Shown: positions 8,357 to 18,467 of the stretch, piece by piece
How the letters are laid out: each line of letters begins with the position of its first letter
Position numbering within the stretch: the stretch's first letter is position 1
DNA from: Asticcacaulis sp. EMRT-3
Lineage (GTDB): Bacteria; Pseudomonadota; Alphaproteobacteria; Caulobacterales; Caulobacteraceae
DNA length: 64,000 bases
Direction: 5' to 3'
NCBI RefSeq assembly: GCF_030027245.1
Contig: NZ_JASERT010000001.1
Coordinates: 889,001 to 953,000, forward strand
Program-made: the position numbers and the translations under genes
The notes under the pieces: model-generated
What the model was told of the DNA's origin: nothing
The model's input: the letters and a program-made list of their open reading frames with translations, nothing else
Databases searched by the model: none

Positions 8357-11092
8357 ATGAAGCGCTATTCCCTGAATCTAAGTGTCGGACTGATGTCCCT
8401 GATGGCGGTAAGCGCGGCTTGCGGCGGCTCCGCCGTGGCGGAAACCGTGCGTCTGCCTGCCGCCGATCATGGCGACCATACCCGTATGCAATTGTCGTTC
8501 ACGCTGGCTATGGCGGATGCGAAAGCGTCTCCCGCGACACCGCCAATCGTCGCCGATGCACCGTCTGTCGCCGCCAGCCCGCCCTCTTCTCCGGCTCAGC
8601 CCGGCCCGGACGGGCTTGTGCCGGGCGGGGCCTATATTGAGGCCGATCAGGTTGAATCGCTGGATAAGAACCAGATCGTGGCCAATGGCAGCGTGGAAAT
8701 GCGTTACAAGGATCGGACGATCCACGCCGATCAGGTGCAATACAATTCCGATACGGGCATCACGGTCGCCACCGGTCATACGAAGACAATCAATGACGAC
8801 GGCACGGTGCAGTTCGCCGATTCGATCACCTATGACGACAATATGAAGTCGGGTGTCAGCTATAATTTCGCTGCCACCAGCCGCGACAACGCCAAGGTGT
8901 TTGCGCGCCGTGTCGAACAGATCGACCCCAACACCAACGAACTGACCAATGTCATCTATACGCCCTGCGATCTCTGCGTGGCGCATGGCCATACCCAGGA
9001 ACCGAGCTGGTCGATCCAGGCCTCGCGCATTACCCAGCGCAAGGACAAGAAGATGGTGTTTTATCAAAACGCCATCATCCGCCTGAAAGGCGTGCCGATC
9101 CTGTACATGCCCTATCTGTGGACACCGGATCCCGAACTTGATCGCGCCTCCGGTTTTCTGTCGCCTAAAATCGGTTTTTCGAAAAAGCGCGGTTTTTCAT
9201 ACGAACAACCTTATCTGTGGTCGATTTCGCCCTATCAGCAACTGATCATCAGCCCGCAACTGAATACCGCCGTCGCGCCTCTTCTCAATTTGGACTATGA
9301 GCGCCACTTCTATTCGGGTTTGCTGCACATCCGTGGCGGCGTCACCAACGAATCTTTCTTTGACAATCACGGCAACAAATTCGGGCCTGCGGAGATCCGC
9401 GACTATGTGCTGGCCGATGGGGCCTTTAAGATTAATGATCTCTGGCGCTGGAACTTCACGGCCCAGCATGTGAAGGATGATTTCCCGGCTGGCAACTACT
9501 GGAGCAACGCCAATAGCGGCCAACAAACCTCCTATCCTTCCGGCGGAACATACGCTAATTTTTTTGAGCGCTACAATATCGATGACGCCTTCGACAAGGT
9601 TGGCGATTTTTCTGTCGATGACCGCCAGCTCATCAGCCAGCTCAATCTGATCCGGCAGGCCCCCAACGCCTATTTCGCCGTGACGATGGCCAGCTTCCAG
9701 AGCCTGCAAATCGCGGGATATCTGGATGCTTATACAGCGCCCAACACCGCCAGCCTCAATTCTGTTCAGCCCTATACGACCAGTTCCGACTATTACCCGG
9801 TCATTGCGCCGATGATCGAAGCCTACTGGTCACCGCGCGCGCGTATCCTTGGCGGACAACTGACCTTTTCACTGAATGCTCTGGGCCTGCAACACAAGCT
9901 GTTTCCGCTGGTCACCCCCTCGGATATTTTTCCGAATGCCGACACCAGTAATAGTAATCCCGGCGCGATTAATAGCAATAATGGCTTTGATAGCGACCGC
10001 GCCAGCCTTGGTGTGTCTTACGAAGGCGGTATGACGACGCGCGGCGGCTTGCGCTGGGGGCCGGTTCTTGATCTGCGCCATGATGAATATCATCTGAGCA
10101 ATCTGCTTTATGCGGCGACGCCGGGCGATCCCGACACAAGCGTCAGCTTCTCCCGCAACCTCGCTACGACGGGCTTCAAGGTCAGCTATCCGCTTCTGCG
10201 CAAATTCAGCGGTGCCACCGTCGTGATTGAACCCATTGCCCAGTTGCTTGTCTCGCCCGATACGCAACAAAGCCCTTATCAGCCGACCGAGGACAGCCAG
10301 AGCGTCGAGTTCGACGAAACGACACTGTTTTCATTCGATAAATCTCCCGGCTTCGACATTTACGAAGGCGGGGCACGCGCCAATCTGGGTTTGCATACCA
10401 GCGTGACCTTCAAGAGCGGTCGTTCGTTCGACCTGCTGGTCGGTCGCACCCTGCGCGATAAGCCTGAAGAACAGTTTTTGAAGACGTTTACGGTGACTGC
10501 AACCGGCTCTAATACTCACCTAACGACTAGCAAATCATATACTTACGATCCGTCGGGCCTTGGCAGCCAAAATTCTGACTGGATCGTGGATAGCTCGTTC
10601 GTTCTGACCAAGGGTCTTAATGGTTATGAGCGCCTGCGCCTCAATTCCGATACCCTGCGTGCTGTGCAGGGTGAGTTCGGCATGAGCGCCTTCACTTCGA
10701 AGACGCAGGCGACATTGCGCTACATTTTCAACGATGTGCTCACAGAAGCACAGATTCAAACGCTGTACCAATATAGCGATCAATTACCTGCACAGTCCGA
10801 CCTGAACACTTTTGGCAATAATTACCGTGACCTGCAACTGTATGCCGAACATTTCTTCACGAAAAACTGGGGCGTATCCGCGCGGCTGGATCGTGATCTG
10901 GTCGCTAATACCTGGCGGCGCTCAACGGTCAGTGTGATCTACAAGAATGATTGCATATGGTATGAACTGATTTATCAGAAGAACGATACGCTGTTAACAA
11001 ACCAAAACCACAAACCGCAATCCTCCATCTTTTTCCGACTTAACTTTGCCACATTGGGAACGTCTGGTCAGAAATTCAAAGACGTTCGCTAA
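8357..11092 (+). CDS. lptD: LPS-assembly outer-membrane protein LptD
   Basis: This 911-residue protein begins with a signal peptide (first 28 residues or so) and an Ala/Pro-rich linker. An OstA/LptA-type beta-jellyroll follows (about 95-200, with repeated G-x-V-x-x and A-D-x-V/I patterns), then the long LptD beta-barrel domain to the C-terminus. The motif with LYMPYLW and the PYLWSISPYQ stretch are typical. LptD places LPS in the outer leaflet. It lies between the LptFG genes and the surA chaperone gene, whose product helps fold LptD in E. coli. The gene has its own spacer and may have its own promoter. Confidence 0.93.
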   Translation: MKRYSLNLSVGLMSLMAVSAACGGSAVAETVRLPAADHGDHTRMQLSFTLAMADAKASPATPPIVADAPSVAASPPSSPAQPGPDGLVPGGAYIEADQVESLDKNQIVANGSVEMRYKDRTIHADQVQYNSDTGITVATGHTKTINDDGTVQFADSITYDDNMKSGVSYNFAATSRDNAKVFARRVEQIDPNTNELTNVIYTPCDLCVAHGHTQEPSWSIQASRITQRKDKKMVFYQNAIIRLKGVPILYMPYLWTPDPELDRASGFLSPKIGFSKKRGFSYEQPYLWSISPYQQLIISPQLNTAVAPLLNLDYERHFYSGLLHIRGGVTNESFFDNHGNKFGPAEIRDYVLADGAFKINDLWRWNFTAQHVKDDFPAGNYWSNANSGQQTSYPSGGTYANFFERYNIDDAFDKVGDFSVDDRQLISQLNLIRQAPNAYFAVTMASFQSLQIAGYLDAYTAPNTASLNSVQPYTTSSDYYPVIAPMIEAYWSPRARILGGQLTFSLNALGLQHKLFPLVTPSDIFPNADTSNSNPGAINSNNGFDSDRASLGVSYEGGMTTRGGLRWGPVLDLRHDEYHLSNLLYAATPGDPDTSVSFSRNLATTGFKVSYPLLRKFSGATVVIEPIAQLLVSPDTQQSPYQPTEDSQSVEFDETTLFSFDKSPGFDIYEGGARANLGLHTSVTFKSGRSFDLLVGRTLRDKPEEQFLKTFTVTATGSNTHLTTSKSYTYDPSGLGSQNSDWIVDSSFVLTKGLNGYERLRLNSDTLRAVQGEFGMSAFTSKTQATLRYIFNDVLTEAQIQTLYQYSDQLPAQSDLNTFGNNYRDLQLYAEHFFTKNWGVSARLDRDLVANTWRRSTVSVIYKNDCIWYELIYQKNDTLLTNQNHKPQSSIFFRLNFATLGTSGQKFKDVR

Positions 11093-11134
11093 ACCGCCAA
11101 ATTCTGACGCCATATCTGAGGCCTCACCTGACGA

Positions 11135-12535
11135 ATGCCCCTTATGCAATTCATGACTTCTAACGCCGCTATGCCCTTTTCCAAGATGGCTTTACGTCAT
11201 TATGTCTGCGCGGGCGCATTTCTTGCCCTTGCCGCCGCCACAGCGGTTTCGGCGCAAGGGCTGACGCCTGCCCCCCTGCCTGACAGCGGCTCGGCGGCGC
11301 AGGATTCACAGCCCGCTTTCAGCGCGGCGACAGAAGCCCCGCAACTGCCGCAACTGGGCGAAGGCGTGCTTGTGTCTGTCAATAATGACATGATCACCTC
11401 CTATGATCTCAAACAGCGCATGTTGCTGCTGATCGTTACGTCAGGCGTCCAGGTCACCCAGGATAATTACGCTGCCTTCCAGAAGCAGGCGCTCAGCAGT
11501 CTGATCGATGAAAAGCTGGAAAAGCAGGAAATGGATCACTGGAAGGTCAAGGTGACCCCCAAGGAGGTCGATGATGAAATCGCGCGCATGGCCCAGCAGA
11601 GCAATCTGACGTCACCTCAGCTTCTGGCCGAACTGAAGCGCGTTGGCGTCGAACCGGCCACGCTGCGCGCCCAGATTTCGTCTGAAATCGGCTGGCAGGA
11701 ACTGGTGGGCGGACGCTATCACTCCAATGCCGCCGTCGGTTCGACGCAGGTGGATGCCCTGATGGATAAGGTCATCGCCGATGGCCAGAAGCCGCAATAT
11801 CTGGTATCGGAAATCTTCATCGATCCCGCCGCCGCCGGTTCTATGGCCAATGCCCAGCAGGGCGCGCAACAGCTTTACGATCAGATTGTCAAAAAGGCGG
11901 CGCCGTTTCAGGCTGTGGCCCGGCAGTTTTCCAATGCCCCTTCGGCAGCCAATGGCGGCGATGAGGGCTGGCTGGTTTCCGGCAGCATCGATCCGGCCAT
12001 CGAAAACGCTTTGAAAAGCCTGAAACCCGGTGAGATGAGCCCGCCGGTCATGACGAAGGACGGGGCCTATATTCTGCTCCTGCGCCGCAAGACTGATGGC
12101 AATGCCGATATGGTCTTCCATATGAAGCAGGCCGCCATTCCCCTGTCTGCGAATGCTACTGCCGACGCCGTCAGCAATGCAGAGGCCCAGCTTTCAGCCT
12201 TCCGCAACAAAGTCGATTCCTGCGATGCGGTTGATGATCTCAATGGTAAGGCACCCGGCGACATTCAACTCACCGATCTCGGCGAAGTGCAACTGAGCAC
12301 GCTCACGCCGGAATATGTCAAGGCCCTGCGCCCTCTCAAGGAAGGCGAGTCGACCACCCCCTTACGCAACAGCCAGTATATGAATGTGGTCTATGTCTGC
12401 GGTCGCCAACTGGCCGGTGACCATGCTTTGACGCGCGAACAACTGGAAGATAATCTGGTCAATCAGCGCCTGGCCATGCTGGGCAAACGCTATCTGCGTG
12501 AACTGCGGTCTTCGGCGACCATCGTCAACCACTAA
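11135..12535 (+). CDS. surA: periplasmic chaperone / peptidyl-prolyl isomerase SurA
   Basis: This 466-residue exported protein has a signal peptide ending near AVSAQG, a SurA N-terminal domain (about 75-190, with VNNDMITSYDLKQR) and one parvulin domain near 225-330 containing FSNAPSAANGGDEGW and a G-A-Y-I-L strand. A second parvulin-like region toward the C-terminus is degenerate. SurA escorts outer-membrane proteins such as LptD. Several ATG codons are possible near the start (11135, 11144, 11153) and none has a clear ribosome site. Confidence 0.88.
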   Translation: MPLMQFMTSNAAMPFSKMALRHYVCAGAFLALAAATAVSAQGLTPAPLPDSGSAAQDSQPAFSAATEAPQLPQLGEGVLVSVNNDMITSYDLKQRMLLLIVTSGVQVTQDNYAAFQKQALSSLIDEKLEKQEMDHWKVKVTPKEVDDEIARMAQQSNLTSPQLLAELKRVGVEPATLRAQISSEIGWQELVGGRYHSNAAVGSTQVDALMDKVIADGQKPQYLVSEIFIDPAAAGSMANAQQGAQQLYDQIVKKAAPFQAVARQFSNAPSAANGGDEGWLVSGSIDPAIENALKSLKPGEMSPPVMTKDGAYILLLRRKTDGNADMVFHMKQAAIPLSANATADAVSNAEAQLSAFRNKVDSCDAVDDLNGKAPGDIQLTDLGEVQLSTLTPEYVKALRPLKEGESTTPLRNSQYMNVVYVCGRQLAGDHALTREQLEDNLVNQRLAMLGKRYLRELRSSATIVNH

Positions 12536-12547
12536 AGAGGGGCGACT

Positions 12548-13573
12548 ATGGCGGACTTATCCGCACCCCTTATCATCAGCCTGGGCGATCCGTGCGGTAT
12601 CGGCCCGGAAATCATTGCGTCTGCATGGCGCGCCTTGAAAGATGAGCCTGAACTGGCCTTCTGCGTGGTCGGCGATGGCGATATACTGGCCCGGCACGAC
12701 CTTGCAATCTCGAAAATCGCCTCGCCCGAAGAGGCGACCAGCGTTTTTCACGGCGCCTTGCCCGTTCTGCATCGGCCCCTTTCCGCAGCGGCCATAGCGG
12801 GCCAGCCTGATGCCGCCCATGCACCGCATATCATCGCCTGGATCCGCGAAGCCACCGAACTGTGCCTGAAGGGAACCGCGCGCGCCCTGATCACCGCCCC
12901 GATCGCCAAGTCGGTTTTGTATGGCGCAGGCTTCGCCTTTCCCGGCCACACCGAATATCTGGCCGAACTTTGCCGCGATGAGACAGGCTTGCCCCTGCCG
13001 GTCATGATGCTGACCGCGCCGGACGCCGCCAACGGAAGCGCTTTGCGCGTGGTTCTGGCCACCATCCATACGCCGCTGGCCGAGGTGGCCGCCAGACTAA
13101 GCCAACCCGGACTGATCGAAATCGCCCGCATCACCCACCAGGCCCTGATCCGTGATTTTGGTATCGCAGCGCCACGTCTGGCAATGGCGGGGCTGAACCC
13201 CCATGCTGGCGAAGACGGCACCATCGGGCGCGAGGAGATCGACATCTTATCGCCCGCCGCTCATCACTTGCGAAACGAAAGCATTGACATTTCCGATCCT
13301 CTGCCCGCCGATACGCTTTTTCATGAAGCTGCACGCCGCACCTATGACGCCGTGATCTGCATGTACCATGATCAGGGGCTGATACCTCTGAAAACACTGG
13401 ATTTCTGGCGCGGCGTCAACGTCACACTCGGCCTGCCCATTGCGCGCACCTCGCCCGATCACGGCACCGGCTTTGCTATCGCCGGTCAAGGTAAGGCGCG
13501 GCCCGACAGCCTGATCGAGGCTATCCGGCTGGCGCACACCATTGCCCGCCACCGGCAGGGGTTTCAGGCGTGA
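12548..13573 (+). CDS. pdxA: 4-hydroxythreonine-4-phosphate dehydrogenase
   Basis: This 341-residue enzyme oxidises 4-phosphohydroxy-L-threonine in pyridoxal-phosphate synthesis. The family motifs are present: SLGDPCGIGPEI at the N-terminus, the metal-binding His in FPGHTEYLAE, a second His in AGLNPHAGEDG, and MYHDQGLIPLK. The start follows AGAGGGG. The gene follows surA by 12 bases and its stop overlaps the GTG start of rsmA. surA-pdxA-rsmA is a widely conserved order. Confidence 0.96.
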   Translation: MADLSAPLIISLGDPCGIGPEIIASAWRALKDEPELAFCVVGDGDILARHDLAISKIASPEEATSVFHGALPVLHRPLSAAAIAGQPDAAHAPHIIAWIREATELCLKGTARALITAPIAKSVLYGAGFAFPGHTEYLAELCRDETGLPLPVMMLTAPDAANGSALRVVLATIHTPLAEVAARLSQPGLIEIARITHQALIRDFGIAAPRLAMAGLNPHAGEDGTIGREEIDILSPAAHHLRNESIDISDPLPADTLFHEAARRTYDAVICMYHDQGLIPLKTLDFWRGVNVTLGLPIARTSPDHGTGFAIAGQGKARPDSLIEAIRLAHTIARHRQGFQA

Positions 13574-14391
13574 GCGACTTGCCATCTTTACGCGAAAGCC
13601 TTGAACAGCACGGATTGATGGCCAAAAAAGCCTTCGGCCAGCACTTCCTGCTCGATCTCAACATCACGCGCAAGATCGTCAGGCTGGGCGGGCCCTATGA
13701 CGGCGATACGGTCATTGAGGTCGGCCCCGGCCCCGGCGGCCTGACGCGCGCCGTACTCGAAGGCGGGGCGGCGCATCTGATCGCTATTGAAAAAGACCCG
13801 CGCTTTATCGAACTGCTCGGCGAACTCAACGCGGTCTATGGCGCGCGCTTCGCCGTGATCGAAGCCGATGCCCTGAAGGTGGACGAAGTCAGATTACTTG
13901 CAGACCGCAACCTGTCTCCACAGGCCCATATTGTCTCCAACCTGCCCTATAATGTCGGCACGCCCCTGCTGATCAAATGGCTGACCGGGCTGTGGCAGCC
14001 CAAATCCATGACCCTGATGTTCCAGCTTGAGGTGGCCCTGCGTGTGGTGGCCCCCGTGGGCGACGATGATTATGGCCGCCTGTCGGTCATTTCGCAGGTT
14101 TTGTGCGACTGTGAAAAGATCATGGATCTGCCTGCGCGCGCCTTTACCCCGCCACCGCGCGTCGATTCCGCCGTGGTTCGGCTGACGCCGAAAACCGACC
14201 AGCCGGAACGCGCCCTTATCAAGAATCTTGAAAAAATCACCGCCGCCGCCTTTGGTCAGCGCCGCAAGATGCTCAGATCATCGCTGAAGGGTCTGGGCGG
14301 AGAAGCCTTTCTTGAAAAGGCGGGCATTGATCCCACCGCCCGCGCCGAACAGATCAGCCCCGCCGATTTTCTGCGACTGGCCAGCCTTTAG
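13570..14391 (+). CDS. rsmA: 16S rRNA dimethyladenosine transferase (KsgA)
   Basis: This 273-residue SAM-dependent methyltransferase dimethylates two adjacent adenines near the 3' end of 16S rRNA. It shows the N-terminal GQHFLLD, SAM motif I (VIEVGPGPGGLT), an acidic IEKD after strand 2, and the catalytic SNLPYNVG motif. The GTG start at 13570 overlaps the pdxA stop, which implies translational coupling. The gene meets gmk tail to tail with two bases between stops. Confidence 0.96.
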   Translation: MSDLPSLRESLEQHGLMAKKAFGQHFLLDLNITRKIVRLGGPYDGDTVIEVGPGPGGLTRAVLEGGAAHLIAIEKDPRFIELLGELNAVYGARFAVIEADALKVDEVRLLADRNLSPQAHIVSNLPYNVGTPLLIKWLTGLWQPKSMTLMFQLEVALRVVAPVGDDDYGRLSVISQVLCDCEKIMDLPARAFTPPPRVDSAVVRLTPKTDQPERALIKNLEKITAAAFGQRRKMLRSSLKGLGGEAFLEKAGIDPTARAEQISPADFLRLASL

Positions 14392-14393
14392 TT

Positions 14394-15050
14394 CTAAATC
14401 GCCTCGGCCATCAGTTCATCAACGAAAGGCGCAATCCACAGGCCGCGCGAACGCCGCGCCGCCTCGGCATGATAGATATGCGTCAGTTCGGCGAACGAGC
14501 GGTCGAAATCGTCATTGAGAATGACATAATCATATTCGGCCCAGTGGGCGATTTCACCCTTGGCGCGGCTGAGACGGCGCTCAATCACCGCCTCGGCGTC
14601 CTGCGCCCGTGCCACCAGGCGCCGCTTCAGCTCCTCCATCGACGGCGGCAGGATAAACACGCGCACCACATCCGATGGTGCCCGGGCCGATATGCGCTGC
14701 GCCCCCTGCCAGTCAATGTCAAACAGCACATTCTGGCCCTGACTGAGCGCGCGCTCCACCGGTTCGCGCAACGAGCCATAGCGGTGATCATGCACCGAGG
14801 CCGATTCGAGAAACGCATCCTGCTGCGTCAGCCGATCCATCTCTTCATCGCTGATAAAATGATATTCGCGTCCGTCTTTTTCACCGGGCCGCGCTGCGCG
14901 TGTCGTCACCGAAATGGACAGGTCGAGATCGGAATGATCGGCCATCAGGCGACGGCACAGCGATGTCTTACCCGCGCCCGAAGGCGAAGAGACGATCAGC
15001 ATCAGGCCACGGCGCAGCTTCTGCGTGGCGGGCGGCTGCGAATGGGACAT
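14394..15050 (-). CDS. gmk: guanylate kinase
   Basis: This 218-residue kinase converts GMP to GDP with ATP. The P-loop (SPSGAGKT) is at about 22-29, followed by the GMP-binding SVTTRAARPGEKDGREYHF region and the IDWQGA strand. The C-terminal tail is slightly longer than usual. It follows the yicC-like gene by a few bases at the end of the fab-mltG cluster. Confidence 0.96.
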   Translation of the reverse strand: MSHSQPPATQKLRRGLMLIVSSPSGAGKTSLCRRLMADHSDLDLSISVTTRAARPGEKDGREYHFISDEEMDRLTQQDAFLESASVHDHRYGSLREPVERALSQGQNVLFDIDWQGAQRISARAPSDVVRVFILPPSMEELKRRLVARAQDAEAVIERRLSRAKGEIAHWAEYDYVILNDDFDRSFAELTHIYHAEAARRSRGLWIAPFVDELMAEAI

Positions 15051-15053
15051 AGT

Positions 15054-15941
15054 TTACTCCACGTTTTGCGTCTGTTCGCGGAACTGGTCGATCACGGCCT
15101 TCAGTTCCAGTCCGGTGCGGGTCAATTCGATAAAAGCCGATTTTGAGCACAGGGTATTGGCTTCGCGCATAAATTCCTGCGCCAGAAAATCAAGCTTGCG
15201 GCCCGGCGCGCTCTCAGCCTCGATCAACTGATGCGCCTGGGCGATATGCGACACCAGCCGATCCAGTTCTTCGCGCACATCGGCCTTGCCAGCCTGCAAG
15301 GCCGCCTCCTGCAAGACGCGCTCGTCAAAATTTTCGGTCACGCCCTCGCTCATCAGTTCGGCCAGACGGCGGCTGAACCGCTCGTGGATCACCGCCACCT
15401 GCTCGGTGGCCTGCGCCTGGGCGCGCCCCACCAGTTCGGCCATAGCCGACAGATGAGCTTTCAGAACCGCTTCAAGCGCCTGACCTTCGCCGCGCCGCGC
15501 CGCCAGCAAACGCTCGAATAGGGTGGCCATATCGCCTGCCAGTGCGCTTTCACTGCCTTCGTCGAGCGCAGGCCGGTCTTCGCCCGCCGCTTCGATCACG
15601 CCGCGCAGAGCCAGCAGACCATCCGCGCCCGGCGTCAGGGCATAACCGGCTTCGATCAGTTGCGCGCTGGCCTGCACATAGGTATCGAGTACCTGCTGGT
15701 TGATGGCGATGCCGCCCTGCCCGGCCGATGAATTGACGATCAGGTTCAGATTCATCTGGCCACGCTGAAATCGCGTCTTGGCCAGATCGCGGCCCAAACG
15801 TTCAACCATCTCGAAACCGGCGGGAAAGCGATACTTGATCTCCAGACCGCGGCCATTGACGCTGCGCAGTTCGAGCGTCCAGTTCAGATCGCCATACCCG
15901 CCTTCGCAACGGGCAAAACCGGTCATACTACAAAGGCTCAT
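15054..15941 (-). CDS. YicC family protein (endoribonuclease-like)
   Basis: This protein of about 295 residues begins with CSMTGFAR, the hallmark of YicC, and ends with the DUF1732-type segment (GRKLDFLAQEFMREANTLCSK). Family members are reported to affect RNA turnover and stationary-phase survival; the role here is inferred. I chose the ATG at 15941, eight codons inside a longer possible start at 15965, because the family starts near this motif. The neighbours gmk (downstream) and mltG (upstream) are the usual ones in alphaproteobacteria. Confidence 0.88.
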   Translation of the reverse strand: MSLCSMTGFARCEGGYGDLNWTLELRSVNGRGLEIKYRFPAGFEMVERLGRDLAKTRFQRGQMNLNLIVNSSAGQGGIAINQQVLDTYVQASAQLIEAGYALTPGADGLLALRGVIEAAGEDRPALDEGSESALAGDMATLFERLLAARRGEGQALEAVLKAHLSAMAELVGRAQAQATEQVAVIHERFSRRLAELMSEGVTENFDERVLQEAALQAGKADVREELDRLVSHIAQAHQLIEAESAPGRKLDFLAQEFMREANTLCSKSAFIELTRTGLELKAVIDQFREQTQNVE

Positions 15942-15984
15942 AACGGGGAATCCATCCTTAAACATGAAACCGCATCAGGCGATT

Positions 15985-17088
15985 TCAGGATTTGGCTTTC
16001 AATTGCACGGCGGCGGCGGGAACCTGCGCCTTTTTGGCGCCCGCCACAACACCCGGCACCAAATCATCGCTCACGGCAGAGGAGGTATAGACATTGACCT
16101 GCGATTCCATTGCCCGCCATTTGGCGACATTGGCGAGATGTTGCGCATAGGTGGCTGCGAACACATGGCCACCACTGCCATTGGCGACGAAATAAAGATC
16201 ATTGGTCGGTGCCGGATTGAGCACGGCCTGCAAGGCGGCCCTGCCGGGATTACAGATCGGGGTCACCGGCAGTTTATCGATCATATAGGTATTCCACGGC
16301 GACCAGGTTTCCAGTTCGGTCTTGGTCAGGCCGCGCCCCAGAGGTTCACCATGCGAAATGCCATAAATCACCGTCGGATCGGAGCCCAACCGCATTCCGT
16401 CGCGCAAGCGGTTGATGAAGACCGCCGCAATGCGCGGCCGCTCGGCTGGCAGAGCCGTTTCACGCTCGACGATCGAGGCCATGATCAGCGCCTCTTCCTT
16501 ATTGGCATAGGGCAGGTTTGGCGCACGTTTCGCCCATAGCTCGTCCAGTGTGCGCCGTCCGGCTTCCAGCATCCGCTCTAGCACCGCCTCGCGCGTTTCA
16601 CCCGGCTGATACAGATAGGTTTCCGGCAGGATGGAGCCTTCGGGCGGCACGTCGATGTCGCCGGTCAGATTTTTCACGGCCATCAGAATGCGCACCGCCT
16701 GGGCCGATGTGCGACCTTCCGGAATGGTGACATAGGTCTGCACCACCCTGCCCGCCTCGATCTGCGCCAGGACCGAGATCAGCGAGGCGTGGGCAGGAAA
16801 ATCGTAGGTGCCGGCCTTCAGGCCGTTTTCGTGGCCGCGCAGACGGGCGGCGATACGAAACAGTAGCGCCGAATGGATTACCTTCTGCTTTTCCAGTTCA
16901 TGTCCCACAGCCACCACGCTCATGCCGTGGGCGAAGGTCAGTTCGCTGGCTTTCTCCGGGCCGGGGCCGAAAAGCTGGGCATAGACGAACAGGCCCGCCG
17001 AAAAGATCAGCAGCAATATGCCCGCCGCCAGTCCGGCCAGCGGCGCCAGCAGCGATCTGACCTGACGGGGCGCGGGCTCGGCTGGCAT
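15985..17088 (-). CDS. mltG: endolytic murein transglycosylase MltG
   Basis: This 367-residue protein has one N-terminal membrane segment (about 16-36), a LysM-like region, and the YceG/MltG catalytic domain with its key Glu in the ASIVERET motif. GSDPTVIYGI and PYNTY-like segments (here SPWNTYMI) are also family features. It cuts nascent peptidoglycan and terminates glycan strands. Its ATG lies one base after the fabF stop, so expression is coupled. Confidence 0.94.
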   Translation of the reverse strand: MPAEPAPRQVRSLLAPLAGLAAGILLLIFSAGLFVYAQLFGPGPEKASELTFAHGMSVVAVGHELEKQKVIHSALLFRIAARLRGHENGLKAGTYDFPAHASLISVLAQIEAGRVVQTYVTIPEGRTSAQAVRILMAVKNLTGDIDVPPEGSILPETYLYQPGETREAVLERMLEAGRRTLDELWAKRAPNLPYANKEEALIMASIVERETALPAERPRIAAVFINRLRDGMRLGSDPTVIYGISHGEPLGRGLTKTELETWSPWNTYMIDKLPVTPICNPGRAALQAVLNPAPTNDLYFVANGSGGHVFAATYAQHLANVAKWRAMESQVNVYTSSAVSDDLVPGVVAGAKKAQVPAAAVQLKAKS

Positions 17089-17089
17089 A

Positions 17090-18379
17090 TCAGGCGTCGG
17101 CCACCTTGCCGAGGATCAGGGCCGCATTGGTGCCGCCAAAGCCGAAACTGTTCGACATCACCTTATCGATCTTCATCTTCTTGGCCTTGTGCGGCACGAG
17201 ATCGATCACGGTGTCCACATCGGGATTGTCGAGATTGAGTGTGGGCGGCACGATCTGATCGCGGATGGCCAGGGCGCAGAAGATCGCCTCGACCGCGCCC
17301 GCGCCGCCAAGCAGATGGCCGATCGCCGACTTGGTGGAGGACACAGTGCCGGTGGCGGCACGTTCCCCTAAAAACCGCTCGATGGCCTTCAACTCGATAC
17401 CATCGGCCATGGTCGATGTGCCGTGCGAATTGACATAGTCGATCTCGGCGGGATTGATACCGCCATTCTTCGCCGCCGCCATCATGGCGCGATAACCGCC
17501 ATCACCGTCTTCCGACGGGGCGGTGATATGGTAGGCGTCGCCCGACAGGCCATAGCCCAGCACCTCGGCGTAGATTTTCGCGCCGCGCGCCTTGGCGTGT
17601 TCATATTCCTCAAGCACGACAATACCGGCGCCTTCGCCCATGACGAAGCCGCCGCGATCCTTATCATAAGGACGCGAGGCGGCTGTCGGATTATCGTTAA
17701 AGCTGGTGCATAGGGCACGGCAGGCGATAAAACCGGCAATGCCGATCGGCACAATGGCCGATTCCGCGCCGCCCGCCACCATCACATCGGCATCACCGCT
17801 TTTGATCAGTCTTGCAGCATCACCGATAGCATGGGCGCCGGTGGCGCAGGCCGTGACCACGGCGTGGTTTGGCCCCTTGAGGTGGTGACGGATCGATACC
17901 TGACCCGACGCCAGATTGATCAGGGCCGAAGGGATAAAGAAGGGCGAAATGCGCTTCGGCCCCTTTTCCTGCATTTCGAGGGCCGTGGCGGCGATCACGC
18001 CCAGCCCGCCAATACCGGAACCGATCATGACGCCCGTGCGTTCCTGATCATCTTCGCTTTCAGGATGCCAGTCGGCATCGTTCAGGGCTTCATCAGCCGC
18101 CGCAATAGCATACAGGATAAAATCATCGACCTTGCGCCGTTCCTTGTTGGACAGCACAGCCGAAGGATCGAACGAACCTTCGATATCCGGGCCGCCACCG
18201 CCACGGCCATCAACACTCGGCACTTCGCAGGCCACCGTGCAGGCATAATCTGTCGTATCGAAGGCCGTGATCGGCCCCGCGCCCGACTGACCGTCGATCA
18301 GGCGCTTCCAGGAGATGTCCACTCCGGCACCCAGGGGTGAGATCAAACCCACACCCGTGATTACAACGCGACGAACCAT
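17090..18379 (-). CDS. fabF: beta-ketoacyl-ACP synthase II
   Basis: This 429-residue condensing enzyme elongates fatty acids. The catalytic triad is visible: Cys178 in VTACATG, a His in NSHGTSTMADG and a His in KSAIGHLLGGAG. The Gly-rich C-terminal FGFGGTNAAL is also present. I chose the ATG at 18379 after AGGGGTGA; a GTG two codons earlier is possible. A terminator-like hairpin lies between acpP and this gene, so the acpP transcript may be partly attenuated before it. Confidence 0.96.
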   Translation of the reverse strand: MVRRVVITGVGLISPLGAGVDISWKRLIDGQSGAGPITAFDTTDYACTVACEVPSVDGRGGGGPDIEGSFDPSAVLSNKERRKVDDFILYAIAAADEALNDADWHPESEDDQERTGVMIGSGIGGLGVIAATALEMQEKGPKRISPFFIPSALINLASGQVSIRHHLKGPNHAVVTACATGAHAIGDAARLIKSGDADVMVAGGAESAIVPIGIAGFIACRALCTSFNDNPTAASRPYDKDRGGFVMGEGAGIVVLEEYEHAKARGAKIYAEVLGYGLSGDAYHITAPSEDGDGGYRAMMAAAKNGGINPAEIDYVNSHGTSTMADGIELKAIERFLGERAATGTVSSTKSAIGHLLGGAGAVEAIFCALAIRDQIVPPTLNLDNPDVDTVIDLVPHKAKKMKIDKVMSNSFGFGGTNAALILGKVADA

Positions 18380-18400
18380 GCTCACCCCTGGTGTTCAGAT

Positions 18401-18451
18401 CAAAAAAACTGAGCGCGGCCAGACCCGTGACCGGGCCTGATAACCGCGCTC
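18401..18451 (-). terminator. intrinsic terminator or attenuator between acpP and fabF
   Basis: On the minus strand, GAGCGCGG pairs with CCGCGCTC across a loop that itself can fold (GGCCCGGT/ACGGGTCTGG), followed by an A, a G and seven T residues. This sits 17 bases after the acpP stop and before fabF. It fits a partial terminator that would keep acpP in excess over fabF. Confidence 0.72.
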
Positions 18452-18467
18452 ATGCCAAAGCGAAGAC

